The notes: generated by a model not told the origin, from the letters alone. Shown: positions 7,658 through 17,028, numbered from the stretch's first letter. The stretch is 17,643 bases of DNA from JAHEJB01 sp041748175 (GCA_041748175.1 JBGTDU010000065.1:1-17643), one strand, 5' to 3'. Numbers and translations: made by a program.

Positions 7658-8704
7658 TTAAAACTGGCTCAAAAACCTCACATCATTCTCGTAAAGCAAC
7701 CGAATATCAGGAATGTCGTGGCGGAGCATGGCCATCCGCTCTACGCCCATCCCGAAGGCGTAGCCCGTGTAGCGCTCGGAGTCGATGCCGACGTTTTCCA
7801 GCACGTTCGGATCGACCATCCCGCAGCCAAGGATCTCCAGCCACCGACCGCCATCGGGGAGACTTTCATCCACCCACCAGATGTCCACTTCGGCGCTGGG
7901 TTCGGTGAAAGGGAAATAGCTCGGGCGAAAGCGAATTTTGACCTCACCTCCAAAGAACGCAGCGGCGAAGGCGTAGAGCATGGCCTTGAGGTCCGCGAGC
8001 GAAACGCCCTCATCCACCACGAGGCCCTCGACCTGATGGAAGAGGCAGTAGCTCTTGTACGAGATGGCTTCGTTGCGGAAGACGCGGCCCGGCACGATGA
8101 CGCGGATGGGCGGCTTCACGTGCTCCATCACACGAATTTGCACGGGCGAGGTATGTGTTCGAAGTACGACACCGGGGTTGGATAAGGACGGAGCTTCGAT
8201 AAAAAAAGTGTCCTGCATGTCACGCGCAGGGTGCTCGGGCGGGAAGTTGAGCGCCGTGAAGTTGTGCCAGTCGTCCTCTATCTCGGGGCCGTAGGCGACG
8301 GAGAAGCCGTAGCCCTGGAAAATGCTTTTGAGATCGTCGAGGGTCTGCGTGAGGACGTGCAGTGTGCCGGGATCGAGGGGCGCTGGGACTCGGCCCGGCA
8401 GCGTGAGATCGAAGTTGACCGACGCCGACGCAGCCGACCCGGACGTCACTACCAGCGCCGAATCCAGCCGATCCTGCGCCTGCTGCTTCAACGCATTGAG
8501 CCGCTGGCCCATCTCCTTCCGTTGATGGCCCGGTACCTCTCCCATCCGCCCGAACAGATCCGTCACCACACCGCTCTTTCTCCCAAGGAAACGTATCCGG
8601 AAGGCCTCGGCCTCGGCGGCGTTCAGCAGCGACGTGGCGTCAATCTCCGCCGAGGTTGCGGCGATCTGCTCTTCGATGGAGGTCGTGGAAGCATCAGTGG
8701 ACAT
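7658..8704 (-). CDS. pheS: Phenylalanyl-tRNA synthetase alpha subunit
   Basis: 348 residues; the catalytic subunit that activates phenylalanine with ATP and transfers it to tRNA-Phe. Residues 1-90 are the N-terminal coiled-coil tRNA-binding arm. The class II catalytic core follows: NFTALNFPPEHPARDMQDTF (148-167), motif 2 VFRNEAISYKSYCLFHQVEG (208-227) and motif 3 GYAFGMGVERMAML (314-327). In motif 2 the E. coli-type 'DATHSPEFHQ' is replaced by a variant I associate with Bacteroidota. The Ala of GYAFG is at the position known to set selectivity for Phe. Start ATG at 8704, followed by MSTDAS; no Shine-Dalgarno, because a heptamer array begins about 4 bases upstream. It is preceded by rplT with a 156-base gap that also holds a probable terminator or attenuator. 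Confidence 0.97.
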   Translation of the reverse strand: MSTDASTTSIEEQIAATSAEIDATSLLNAAEAEAFRIRFLGRKSGVVTDLFGRMGEVPGHQRKEMGQRLNALKQQAQDRLDSALVVTSGSAASASVNFDLTLPGRVPAPLDPGTLHVLTQTLDDLKSIFQGYGFSVAYGPEIEDDWHNFTALNFPPEHPARDMQDTFFIEAPSLSNPGVVLRTHTSPVQIRVMEHVKPPIRVIVPGRVFRNEAISYKSYCLFHQVEGLVVDEGVSLADLKAMLYAFAAAFFGGEVKIRFRPSYFPFTEPSAEVDIWWVDESLPDGGRWLEILGCGMVDPNVLENVGIDSERYTGYAFGMGVERMAMLRHDIPDIRLLYENDVRFLSQF

Positions 8705-8708
8705 CGGA

Positions 8709-8776
8709 ATATTGCGTATTTCGTACTGCGTATTTCTTCCGGGTGATCACCCTTACGCAATACGCATTACGCAATA
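8709..8776. repeat. Heptamer-repeat inverted array with palindromic centre, rplT-pheS gap
   Basis: Left arm: TGCGTAT (8713-8719), TTCGTAC (8720-8726), TGCGTAT (8727-8733). Right arm: TTACGCA (8753-8759), ATACGCA (8760-8766), TTACGCA (8767-8773). Between them lies the perfect 12-base palindrome GGGTGATCACCC (8741-8752). It is the same heptamer family as at 7545-7637, in the same inverted layout, and it reaches to within a few bases of the pheS start codon. Confidence 0.88.
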
Positions 8777-8838
8777 AAAACTAATCCCGCCGATTCCGAG
8801 ACTTCGCTGCGCTCAGCACAGACGTCGGAAAGGGCGGG
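8776..8838 (-). terminator. Possible Rho-independent terminator or attenuator after rplT
   Basis: On the minus strand CCCGCC-CT-TTCCGA (8838-8825) can pair with TCGGAA-TC-GGCGGG (8799-8786), two 6-bp blocks split by a 2x2 internal loop. This is followed by ATTAGTTTTT (8785-8776) and ATT. A GC-rich stem followed by a T-rich tract 22 bases downstream of the rplT stop fits an intrinsic terminator that could lower pheS-pheT expression relative to the ribosomal-protein genes. The loop contains CTGAGCGCAGCGAAG on the minus strand, similar to the dispersed element at 12385-12440. The T-tract starts a few bases after the stem and the loop is long, so strength is uncertain. Confidence 0.5.
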
Positions 8839-8860
8839 AAAGTGGTCGCGCGAGGGCAAC

Positions 8861-9208
8861 TCAGGCTTGCGCCTGTTCGACCACCGCGGTAAAGGCATGA
8901 GCGTCGTTCACGGCCAGATCCGCCAGCACCTTCCGGTTCAGCGGAATGCTGGCGTTCTTTAGGCTGTTGATGAGGCGCGAATACGTTGTTCCGTTCAGCC
9001 GGGCAGCCGCGTTGATGCGGGCGATCCAAAGCCGACGGAACTGGCGCTTCCGCTGGCGGCGGTCGCGGTAGGCGTACTGTAGCCCCTTCTCGACGGAGTG
9101 CATGGCAACGGTAAGAACCGTGCCGCGGCGCCCCCAGTAGCCTTTCGCAAGTTTCAGAATCTTCCTGCGACGGCGACGGGAAGCCACGTTATTTCGTGCG
9201 CGTGGCAT
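8861..9208 (-). CDS. rplT: 50S ribosomal protein L20
   Basis: 115 residues, the standard L20 length, beginning MPRARNNVASRRRRRKILKL. The very basic N-terminal tail threads into 23S rRNA. The globular part carries the family landmarks GYWGRRGTVLTVAMHSVEKG, RRLWIARINAAARLNG and NRKVLADLAVND. L20 is needed for early assembly of the large subunit, and in several bacteria it represses its own operon by binding the rpmI-rplT mRNA. It starts at ATG 9208, preceded by GGAG (complement of 9215-9218) at 6-base spacing, which is a good ribosome binding site. It follows rpmI after 42 bases. Confidence 0.98.
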   Translation of the reverse strand: MPRARNNVASRRRRRKILKLAKGYWGRRGTVLTVAMHSVEKGLQYAYRDRRQRKRQFRRLWIARINAAARLNGTTYSRLINSLKNASIPLNRKVLADLAVNDAHAFTAVVEQAQA

Positions 9209-9250
9209 TTGATGCTCCGGTTATAAGGACAGGGTGGATGAGGTGCGGGG

Positions 9251-9445
9251 TCAGCTGCTGATCATGCGCTTGACGCGCTTCACATCAGCGGCGGCGACCA
9301 GCGTGCTCTTGCGCAGGCCGCGCTTCGTTTTCGGGGACTTCTTCGTCAGGATGTGGCTCGCAAAAGCTTTCTTCCGCTTGACGCGCCCGGACCCGGTCAG
9401 CTTGAAGCGCTTCTTGGCGCCGCTGTTGGATTTCATTTTTGGCAT
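9251..9445 (-). CDS. rpmI: 50S ribosomal protein L35
   Basis: 64 residues, very basic, beginning MPKMKSNSGAKKRFKLTGSG as L35 does. The open frame extends upstream to 9502, but that extra stretch of 19 residues is unrelated to L35. The ATG at 9445 is supported by GGAG (complement of 9452-9455) exactly 6 bases before it. L35 sits on the outside of the large ribosomal subunit. The order infC-rpmI-rplT is conserved across many bacteria. A gap of 162 bases separates it from infC. Confidence 0.97.
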   Translation of the reverse strand: MPKMKSNSGAKKRFKLTGSGRVKRKKAFASHILTKKSPKTKRGLRKSTLVAAADVKRVKRMISS

Positions 9446-9525
9446 GCTATGCTCCGTTTTGGGCGAACGTGGAAGATAAAGATGGGCGTAGCGGTGCCGC
9501 ACGCCTTGCCCGGGTCTTCATGGCT

Positions 9526-9600
9526 AATGCGTAGTGCCGGGTCTATTGCGTAGTGCGTAGAGAATCCCGCATCAAGCCAATTCGCACTACGGATTACGCG
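9526..9600. repeat. Degenerate heptamer-repeat array, infC-rpmI gap
   Basis: AATGCGTAGTGC (9526-9537) and ATTGCGTAGTGCGTAGAGAAT (9545-9565) on one side, TTCGCACTACGGATTACGCG (9581-9600) on the other, in opposite orientation. This is the third copy of the GCGTANT heptamer family in the operon, more decayed than the other two. It ends 7 bases from the infC stop codon (complement of 9608-9610), so it would form a hairpin just after infC in the transcript. Confidence 0.78.
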
Positions 9601-9607
9601 CCACGTG

Positions 9608-10159
9608 TCACTTCCTCTTTTCCGGCGTCAGCATCACGGTCATGCGGCGGCCTTCCATCTTGGGCATCTGGTCGACCTTGGAGAGGTCGCTCAGGTCTTC
9701 GACGAAGCGCTCCAGCATGAGCTGGCCACGGTCCTTGTAGATGATATCTCGCCCGCGAAACTGCACCCACGCCTTGACCTTGTTGCCCTCGGAGAGAAAC
9801 TCGCGGGCATGCTTCAGCTTGAAGTCGTAGTCGTGCGTGTCGGTGCTGGGGCGGAAGCGAATCTCCTTCAGCTCGCCTTGCTTCGCCTGTTTTTTGCGTT
9901 GCTCCTTGACCTTCTTCTGGAGCTCGTACCGGAATTTCCCGAAGTCCATGATCTTGACCACGGGTGGATCGGCAGACGGTGAAATCTCCACAAGGTCAAG
10001 CTGTCGGGTCTCGGCCGCTTGAAGGGCATCGGCGATCGCCATCACGCCGAGTGGACCGTCCTCAGTAACTACGCGTACTTCGCTTGCGCGGATCTGGTCG
10101 TTTATTTTCGTCTGTGGCTCGCGGCGTCGTGGCTGCGGCGTCGAACGTCTTCTGGCTAT
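9608..10159 (-). CDS. infC: Translation initiation factor IF-3, apparent AUA start
   Basis: 183 residues when read from ATA at 10159-10157. IF-3 binds the 30S subunit, keeps the subunits apart and checks the start codon. After an Arg-rich tail (ARRRSTPQPRRRREPQT), the conserved N-domain reads KINDQIRASEVRVVTEDGPL, then VEISPSADPPVVKIMDFGKF. The C-domain has KEIRFRPSTDTHDYDFKLKH and ends near the expected length. The first canonical start codons in frame are GTG 10045 and the ATG next to it at 10042, which would delete most of the N-domain. Between these and the in-frame stop at 10219-10217 there is no ATG, GTG, TTG or CTG. ATA 10159 has GAGAGG (complement of 10165-10170) 5 bases before it. 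E. coli infC starts at AUU and is self-regulated because IF-3 rejects poor start codons; the same logic is inferred here. It follows thrS after 98 bases. Confidence 0.93.
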   Translation of the reverse strand: MARRRSTPQPRRREPQTKINDQIRASEVRVVTEDGPLGVMAIADALQAAETRQLDLVEISPSADPPVVKIMDFGKFRYELQKKVKEQRKKQAKQGELKEIRFRPSTDTHDYDFKLKHAREFLSEGNKVKAWVQFRGRDIIYKDRGQLMLERFVEDLSDLSKVDQMPKMEGRRMTVMLTPEKRK

Positions 10160-10164
10160 GGTAT

Positions 10165-10170
10165 CCTCTC
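10165..10170 (-). promoter_or_regulatory. Ribosome binding site fixing the non-canonical infC start
   Basis: GAGAGG on the minus strand, followed by ATACC and then the ATA codon at 10159-10157. It matches the anti-Shine-Dalgarno sequence at a normal 5-base spacing. No other non-AUG candidate upstream (for example ATT at 10204) has such a site, so it is the main evidence for the exact infC start. Confidence 0.65.
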
Positions 10171-10257
10171 TGGTTGTTGGAAATACGGGGCGTCCCGAAT
10201 GAATCTCAAAGCTAACCTACGCCGCCGATCAGGTATCGTGCCGGATGGCGGATTTCT

Positions 10258-12225
10258 TTACGCGACCTTGGAAGGCGAGGGGGCATCGAGGGCCGTGGCG
10301 ATTTCCTCCTGAACGCCCCGAATGAACGCGTCGAGCGCAATGGCGCCTCGGTCGCCCTCGCCGTGCCTGCGAACGGAAACGGTGCCACTCTCGGCCTCCT
10401 TCTGCCCGACAATGAGCATATAGGGCACTTTCTCGACTTCGGCGTCGCGGATTTTGCGGCCAACCTTTTCGCTACGCGTGTCTACCTCTGTGCGAAGCCC
10501 GGCTTTCAGGAGCTGGCGTCCGATTTCGTCGGCGGCGGGGATGAACCCGTCAGAGACTGGCAAGACTTTCACCTGAACCGGCGCAAGCCACGGCGGGAAG
10601 TTGCCGCCGGTGTGCTCGATGAGAACCGCGATGAAACGCTCCAATGATCCAAACGGCGCGCGGTGGATCATCACAGGCCGTTGCTTCTCGTCGTTGGCGT
10701 CGGTGTACCACAGGTCAAAACGCTCGGGAAGGATGTAGTCGAGTTGCACCGTGCCAAGCTGCCATTCGCGGCCGAGCGCGTCCTTCACCATGAAGTCCAG
10801 CTTGGGGCCGTAGAACGCCGCCTCGCCGAGTTCCTCGACCGTTTCGAGGCCCATTTCCTGTGCCGCCTCGCGGATGGATTGTCCGGCCGCATCCCAGACG
10901 GCCGCATCCCCGACGTACTTTTCGGCATTGGACAGATCGGGTAGCGAAACCTGGGCCTTGTAGTTGTGGAAATCGAGCGCCGAGAACACGTGGAGCGTCA
11001 GGTCGATGACATCCTTCAACTCTGCCTTGACTTGCTCCGGCGTGCAGAAGATGTGGGCGTCATCCACCGTAAAGCCACGAACGCGGGTCAATCCGCCCAA
11101 CTCGCCGGATTGCTCATAGCGGTAAACCTGCCCAAACTCCGCCAAACGCACGGGCAGATCGCGGTACGACCGTGGGACGTGGTCGTAGATCTGCGTGTGG
11201 TGTGGGCAGTTCATGGGCTTTAGGAGGTATCCATCCTGATTGCCTTCCGCGTCTTCGCCATCCACCATCGGCGGGAACTGGCTTTCGGCGTAGTAGGGGT
11301 AGTGTCCGCTGGTTCTGTAGAGTTCGAGTCGGCCGATATGCGGCGTAATAACGGGTTGATAGCCACGCCGAATCTGCTCTCGTTTGAGGAAGTCGACCAG
11401 CGTCTCTCGCAGAACCGCGCCCTTCGGTAGCCACATCGGCAAGCCGGGGCCGACTTTCTGCGAGAACATGAACAGACCAAGCTCGCGCCCGAGTTTGCGG
11501 TGGTCGCGTTGCCTGGCGAGTTCGAGCAGTTCGAGGTGTTCAGTCAGGAGCGTTTGCTTCGGAAACGTCACGCCGTAGAGGCGCGTGAGCTGAGGCCGGG
11601 ACTCGTCGCCGCGCCAGTACGCGCCGGCGATGTTCAGCAGCTTCACTGCCTTAATGGACTTCGTGCTGGGGATGTGCGGACCCCTGCACAGGTCCACAAA
11701 GTCGCCTTGCTGGTAGAACGTGATCGTGCCGTCTTCGAGGTCGTTGATCAGCTCCAACTTGTACGAATCGCCCTTCTCGGTGAAGTAGTCGATGGCGTCC
11801 TGCTTGCTGACCTCGCGGCGCTCGTAGCTCGAATCCACCCGCGCCAGCTCGATCATCTTCTTCTCGATGGCGTCAAGATCGTCGGCCGACAGCTTGCGGT
11901 CGCCGATGTCGACATCGTAATAGAAGCCACCCTCAATGGCCGGCCCGATTCCAAACTGGACGCCGGGGTAAAGCGCTTCCAACGCCTCGGCCATGAGGTG
12001 CGCGGACGAATGCCAGAAAGCCATTTTGCCGCCGTCGCTTTCCCACGTCAGAATCCCGACCGAGGCATCTCCGTCTATCGGGCGCATGAGGTCGCGCACC
12101 TCTCCGTCTACCCGGATCGCCAATGCAGCGCGCGCGAGCCCCGGCGAAATCGCCTCCGCAATCTGCAGCCCGGTCGTTCCATCGGGGAACGACCTGGAAG
12201 ATCCGTCTGGAAGGGTGATGTTCAT
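10258..12225 (-). CDS. thrS: Threonyl-tRNA synthetase
   Basis: 655 residues, usual for bacterial ThrRS. Residues 1-62 are the TGS domain (MNITLPDGSSRSFPDGT). The editing domain that clears Ser-tRNA-Thr follows, with HSSAH (H72, H76) and CRGPH (C180, H184). The class II catalytic core has the zinc ligands C340 (KPMNCPHH), H391 (DDAHIFC) and H521 (MIHRAPFGSLERF). The anticodon-binding domain covers about 545-645 (WLAPVQVKVLPVSD, EKVGRKIRDAEVEKVPYM). The open frame continues 45 codons further upstream, but that stretch is not homologous; Met at 12225 begins the TGS domain. It is the first gene of the thrS-infC-rpmI-rplT-pheS-pheT operon and divergent from copA. E. coli ThrRS represses its own mRNA; no comparable operator can be asserted here. 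Confidence 0.97.
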   Translation of the reverse strand: MNITLPDGSSRSFPDGTTGLQIAEAISPGLARAALAIRVDGEVRDLMRPIDGDASVGILTWESDGGKMAFWHSSAHLMAEALEALYPGVQFGIGPAIEGGFYYDVDIGDRKLSADDLDAIEKKMIELARVDSSYERREVSKQDAIDYFTEKGDSYKLELINDLEDGTITFYQQGDFVDLCRGPHIPSTKSIKAVKLLNIAGAYWRGDESRPQLTRLYGVTFPKQTLLTEHLELLELARQRDHRKLGRELGLFMFSQKVGPGLPMWLPKGAVLRETLVDFLKREQIRRGYQPVITPHIGRLELYRTSGHYPYYAESQFPPMVDGEDAEGNQDGYLLKPMNCPHHTQIYDHVPRSYRDLPVRLAEFGQVYRYEQSGELGGLTRVRGFTVDDAHIFCTPEQVKAELKDVIDLTLHVFSALDFHNYKAQVSLPDLSNAEKYVGDAAVWDAAGQSIREAAQEMGLETVEELGEAAFYGPKLDFMVKDALGREWQLGTVQLDYILPERFDLWYTDANDEKQRPVMIHRAPFGSLERFIAVLIEHTGGNFPPWLAPVQVKVLPVSDGFIPAADEIGRQLLKAGLRTEVDTRSEKVGRKIRDAEVEKVPYMLIVGQKEAESGTVSVRRHGEGDRGAIALDAFIRGVQEEIATALDAPSPSKVA

Positions 12226-12511
12226 CGAATGCGTCGCGCAGGCCGCCTGGAGCCTTATTTTGGGAAGGCTAGGATGATACGCTCTCGCGCTCTGGCCCTT
12301 CTCGGTGGAATTGGTAAAGAAGTGGAAAGCGCGGCACCGATCGACCTCGCGGTTGTTCACCAGGCGCTCTCTCCTACCTCCTTTGTCATCCCGACGAGCC
12401 CTTCGGCTTCGCTCAGGACAGGCTCCGCGAAGAGGGATCGACCAAGATCCAAATCAGACCGAAACAGTGGAGATTCTTCCTCCCTACGGTCGTCAGAATC
12501 ACATTTACGCC
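12226..12511. promoter_or_regulatory. Divergent thrS/copA intergenic region
   Basis: 286 bases between the thrS and copA starts. Near thrS is a small perfect inverted repeat AGCCTT (12251-12256) and AAGGCT (12265-12270), which would form a hairpin in the thrS leader. A -10-like TATCAT on the minus strand (complement of 12274-12279) may serve thrS, but no clear -35 is seen. The copA side contains the dispersed repeat at 12385-12440. I could not find a convincing CueR- or CopY-type operator for copA. Promoter assignments are tentative. Confidence 0.3.
12385..12440. repeat. Dispersed stem-loop element in the copA upstream region
   Basis: The stretch starts GTCATCCCGACGAG and includes CCCTTCGG (12399-12406), CGCTCAGGACAGG and GCGAAGAGGG (12427-12436). 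CCCTTCG pairs with CGAAGAGGG with one bulged base, making a stem-loop. I recognise this as a type of intergenic repeat (GTCATCC-CGCTCAGGACAGG) common in many environmental genomes. In frame it reads as LRLRSGQA-like peptide, a familiar false extension of neighbouring genes. A related core, CTTCGCTGCGCTCAGCACAG, occurs at 8802-8821. Confidence 0.6.
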
Positions 12512-14953
<2,442 letters not shown>

Positions 14954-15299
14954 CGTGCGTTTCAGGACGTGGGCTCTGTGGGATTGTAGTTGTTGTCCTT
15001 TAGTACGTTAAGATCGGATATTCGACAGACCCCTAGAGCAGCGATTTCGGCTATTCCAACGGCTGGGCTGCAGCTTGGTTTTGCAAGCTGGGACGGCCAC
15101 GCGTTGCTGATACGGACCATGGGTCACGCTGATCGAACGAGCGAAATGGGTGTCGAGGTTCGCAGTTGGCAACGTCGTTTCACATGATGTTCGCGATCCT
15201 GGGCCACGTCGATACCCAAGGCAACTGAATTGATTTGTTACATTCACGCCGAATCCCGACGGACTTACCTTTCGCTCGTCGTCTTTTACCAGGCCCCAA
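14954..15299. other. 346-base gap with no recognised gene
   Basis: I find no convincing coding sequence, tRNA or other RNA gene here. The only clear structure is a perfect hairpin CAGCTTG (15071-15077), loop GTTTTG, CAAGCTG (15084-15090), without a following T-run. The last part (about 15225-15245, TTGATTTGTTACATTC) is locally AT-rich and could hold a promoter for the efflux genes, but no element is clear enough to call. A decayed gene fragment cannot be excluded. Confidence 0.4.
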
Positions 15300-15644
15300 T
15301 TGCGTCTCATAGCTCCTTTCCTCGCCAGCGTGCTGGTCGTCGTGCTCCTTCTGGAGATGACGGATCTAGTCTGCTTTTCGGATGAGTCGGGGCACGAGGT
15401 TGCAACCCACGAAGAAGGCGGCAAGGAGGCTGAACACGACGGGGCGCACGGACACCACGCGCCGGTCAACGACGAGCACCGCAGCGAGCACCTGCCCGAC
15501 TGCCTTTGCCACGTTGTCCTCGTTGAGGCGCCGCAGCAGCCGGTTGTGGGCGAGCCCACCGAACTGGAGTTCGCGTATCCCGGTTATCTGATTTTGGGAT
15601 CGTTGGGTGAGGGCACACTCCCAGATCACGTGCCCATAGGCTGA
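15300..15644 (+). CDS. Small His-rich exported protein of a metal-efflux cluster
   Basis: 114 residues starting at TTG 15300; an in-frame stop lies upstream (15231-15233) and no ATG lies between. Residues 1-20 are hydrophobic (IAPFLASVLVVVLLLE), a signal peptide or membrane anchor, so the rest should be periplasmic. Residues 32-64 are rich in His, Glu and Asp (HEVATHEEGGKEAEHDGAHG, then HHAPVNDEHRSEH), followed by PDCLCHVV with two cysteines near a histidine. This composition suggests binding of metal ions. Small proteins of this type are common next to CzcABC/CusABC genes in Bacteroidota, but I know no assigned function. It lies 89 bases before the outer-membrane channel gene. A metal-buffering or sensing role is inferred. 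Confidence 0.7.
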   Translation: MRLIAPFLASVLVVVLLLEMTDLVCFSDESGHEVATHEEGGKEAEHDGAHGHHAPVNDEHRSEHLPDCLCHVVLVEAPQQPVVGEPTELEFAYPGYLILGSLGEGTLPDHVPIG

Positions 15645-15733
15645 AAACCGCCCGCCCCGGCCGCTCGATGTCGCTGGGGCCGTCGCCCCGTGCCCGTCCG
15701 GCACGGGCTGTTGTCGTTCTCATCAGGTTTTCC

Positions 15734-17026
15734 ATGCCTTACGATTTTGCCGTCTCTCCGAAGGGGAGGCGCGCCCTCGCGCTGGGCCTCGGTTTCGCGT
15801 TTTGGGCCGCATCGGCCCATGCACAACCCACCTCTCCCGACACACTCTCTATCGCTGCGGCCCTAGCCCGTGCGGAGGCGACAAGTCCCGCCCTACGCGC
15901 CGCCGGATTCGAAGCCGATGCCCGCGAAGCACTCGCCAGCCAAGCCGACCGCCTCCCGAACCCCACCCTCGGCCTGCAAGCCGAAAACATAGGGGTCACC
16001 GGCGATGAGACGTTGCAGGTGACCTTCGCTCTGGCGCAGACGTTCGAACTCGGTGGGGATCGGGCAGCACGTCGAGCCGTTGCGAGCGCAGACTTCACGC
16101 TCGCCAACTCGGACGTCGATCTAGGCCGGCTGCGTGTCATCGCTGCCGTGCAGGCACGGTTTACATCCGCAATTGCAGCTCAAGAATCTGCTCGTCTTGC
16201 AGCGGAATCGATAGAACTTGCCGAGCGCGTCCGATGGGTAACGTCGGAACAAGTTGAGGCCGGAGATCGATCCCCCGTAGATCTGACCCGCGCAGAGGTG
16301 GCCGTTGCCGCGGCTGAAGCCAAAGCCGCACGCACCGAAGCGGTTCGGCGTGCGGCGTTTTCTGCCCTCGCCGCACTATGGAATGATGTGCCTGATTTCA
16401 GAGCCGTGGAACCAATTGTCGTTGATCTTTCCGTGCCGCCGTTTGAAGCACTTTCCGACAGACTCGCCGCTAATCCAGCACTTGCGCGCTTTGCTGCTGA
16501 GAGGGCTCGCCGAGAAGCCGTGATCAGGGTCGAGAGAGCGCAGCGAATCCCCAACGTGACGATTTCGGCTGGATACCGCCAGTTCTTTGATCCCAGCGCT
16601 GGCGCATTCGTCGTTGGAGTCGCCCTTCCATTGCCGGTGTTTGACAGAAACGGAGGCAACGTGGCCGCTGCGCGTGCTCGATTGGCTGCGGTTGATGCGG
16701 AGCGGGAAGCTTTCCTTGTTGAGGCACAGATCATGCTGGCGGAGGCTTACGGTGAGTTAACCGCCGCCGCCGCAGAGTCTGAAATCCTCCGAACGGAGGC
16801 GCTTCCTCGCGCCGAGGATGTAACTGATCGCATAGAGGAAGGCTACCGCGAAGGCAAGTTCGAGTTGCTTGACGTGCTTGACGCCCGCCGAACGCTCGTT
16901 GCCCTTCGCAGCGACTACATGGATGCGCTTGCTGCCTTCCGCAGCGCCTCGGCCGACGTGGCCCGTCTGCTCGGCCTCACTGATCTCAGCCTTTTCTCGA
17001 TAGAGTCACCCCCCGCACCCTACTAG
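15734..17026 (+). CDS. TolC-family outer-membrane channel of a metal-efflux pump
   Basis: 430 residues with a signal peptide at 1-30 (cleavage after AHA, before QPTSPD). The mature protein has the two long alanine-rich helical repeats of the outer-membrane efflux family: LSIAAALARAEATSPALRAA at the start, PNPTLGLQAENIG and FALAQTFELGGDRAARRA, then the second repeat with NVTISAGYRQFFDPSAGAF, ALPLPVFDRNGGNVAAARA and YREGKFELLDVLDARRTL. Three copies form the channel through the outer membrane and periplasm. The subfamily looks like CzcC/CusC, the partners of metal RND pumps, which fits copA upstream and the adaptor just downstream. The frame is open further upstream (to 15668), but ATG 15734 gives a proper signal peptide. 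The next gene starts 2 bases after the stop, so the two are almost certainly co-transcribed. Confidence 0.92.
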   Translation: MPYDFAVSPKGRRALALGLGFAFWAASAHAQPTSPDTLSIAAALARAEATSPALRAAGFEADAREALASQADRLPNPTLGLQAENIGVTGDETLQVTFALAQTFELGGDRAARRAVASADFTLANSDVDLGRLRVIAAVQARFTSAIAAQESARLAAESIELAERVRWVTSEQVEAGDRSPVDLTRAEVAVAAAEAKAARTEAVRRAAFSALAALWNDVPDFRAVEPIVVDLSVPPFEALSDRLAANPALARFAAERARREAVIRVERAQRIPNVTISAGYRQFFDPSAGAFVVGVALPLPVFDRNGGNVAAARARLAAVDAEREAFLVEAQIMLAEAYGELTAAAAESEILRTEALPRAEDVTDRIEEGYREGKFELLDVLDARRTLVALRSDYMDALAAFRSASADVARLLGLTDLSLFSIESPPAPY

Positions 17027-17028
17027 TC

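Noticed and set aside
9446..9502. 19-residue N-terminal extension of L35
   Set aside because: L35 begins MPKMKSNSG and a GGAG ribosome binding site lies 6 bases before that ATG.
12226..12360. 45-residue N-terminal extension of ThrRS
   Set aside because: The TGS domain starts at MNITLPDGS (12225), and the upstream residues look like translated leader.
12305..12511. 69-residue N-terminal extension of CopA
   Set aside because: It is translated from intergenic DNA including the dispersed stem-loop element (LRLRSGQA-type peptide) and is unlike any CopA; the metal-binding domain begins directly after ATG 12512.
14954..15299. Hidden RNA gene or transposase remnant in the copA downstream gap
   Set aside because: No cloverleaf, tmRNA end, transposase motif or terminal repeats could be seen; only one small hairpin.
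15008..15559. Minus-strand 183-residue frame across the gap and the His-rich gene
   Set aside because: The composition is Ser/Arg/Cys-rich without domain signs, and it overlaps the better-supported plus-strand gene with a signal sequence.
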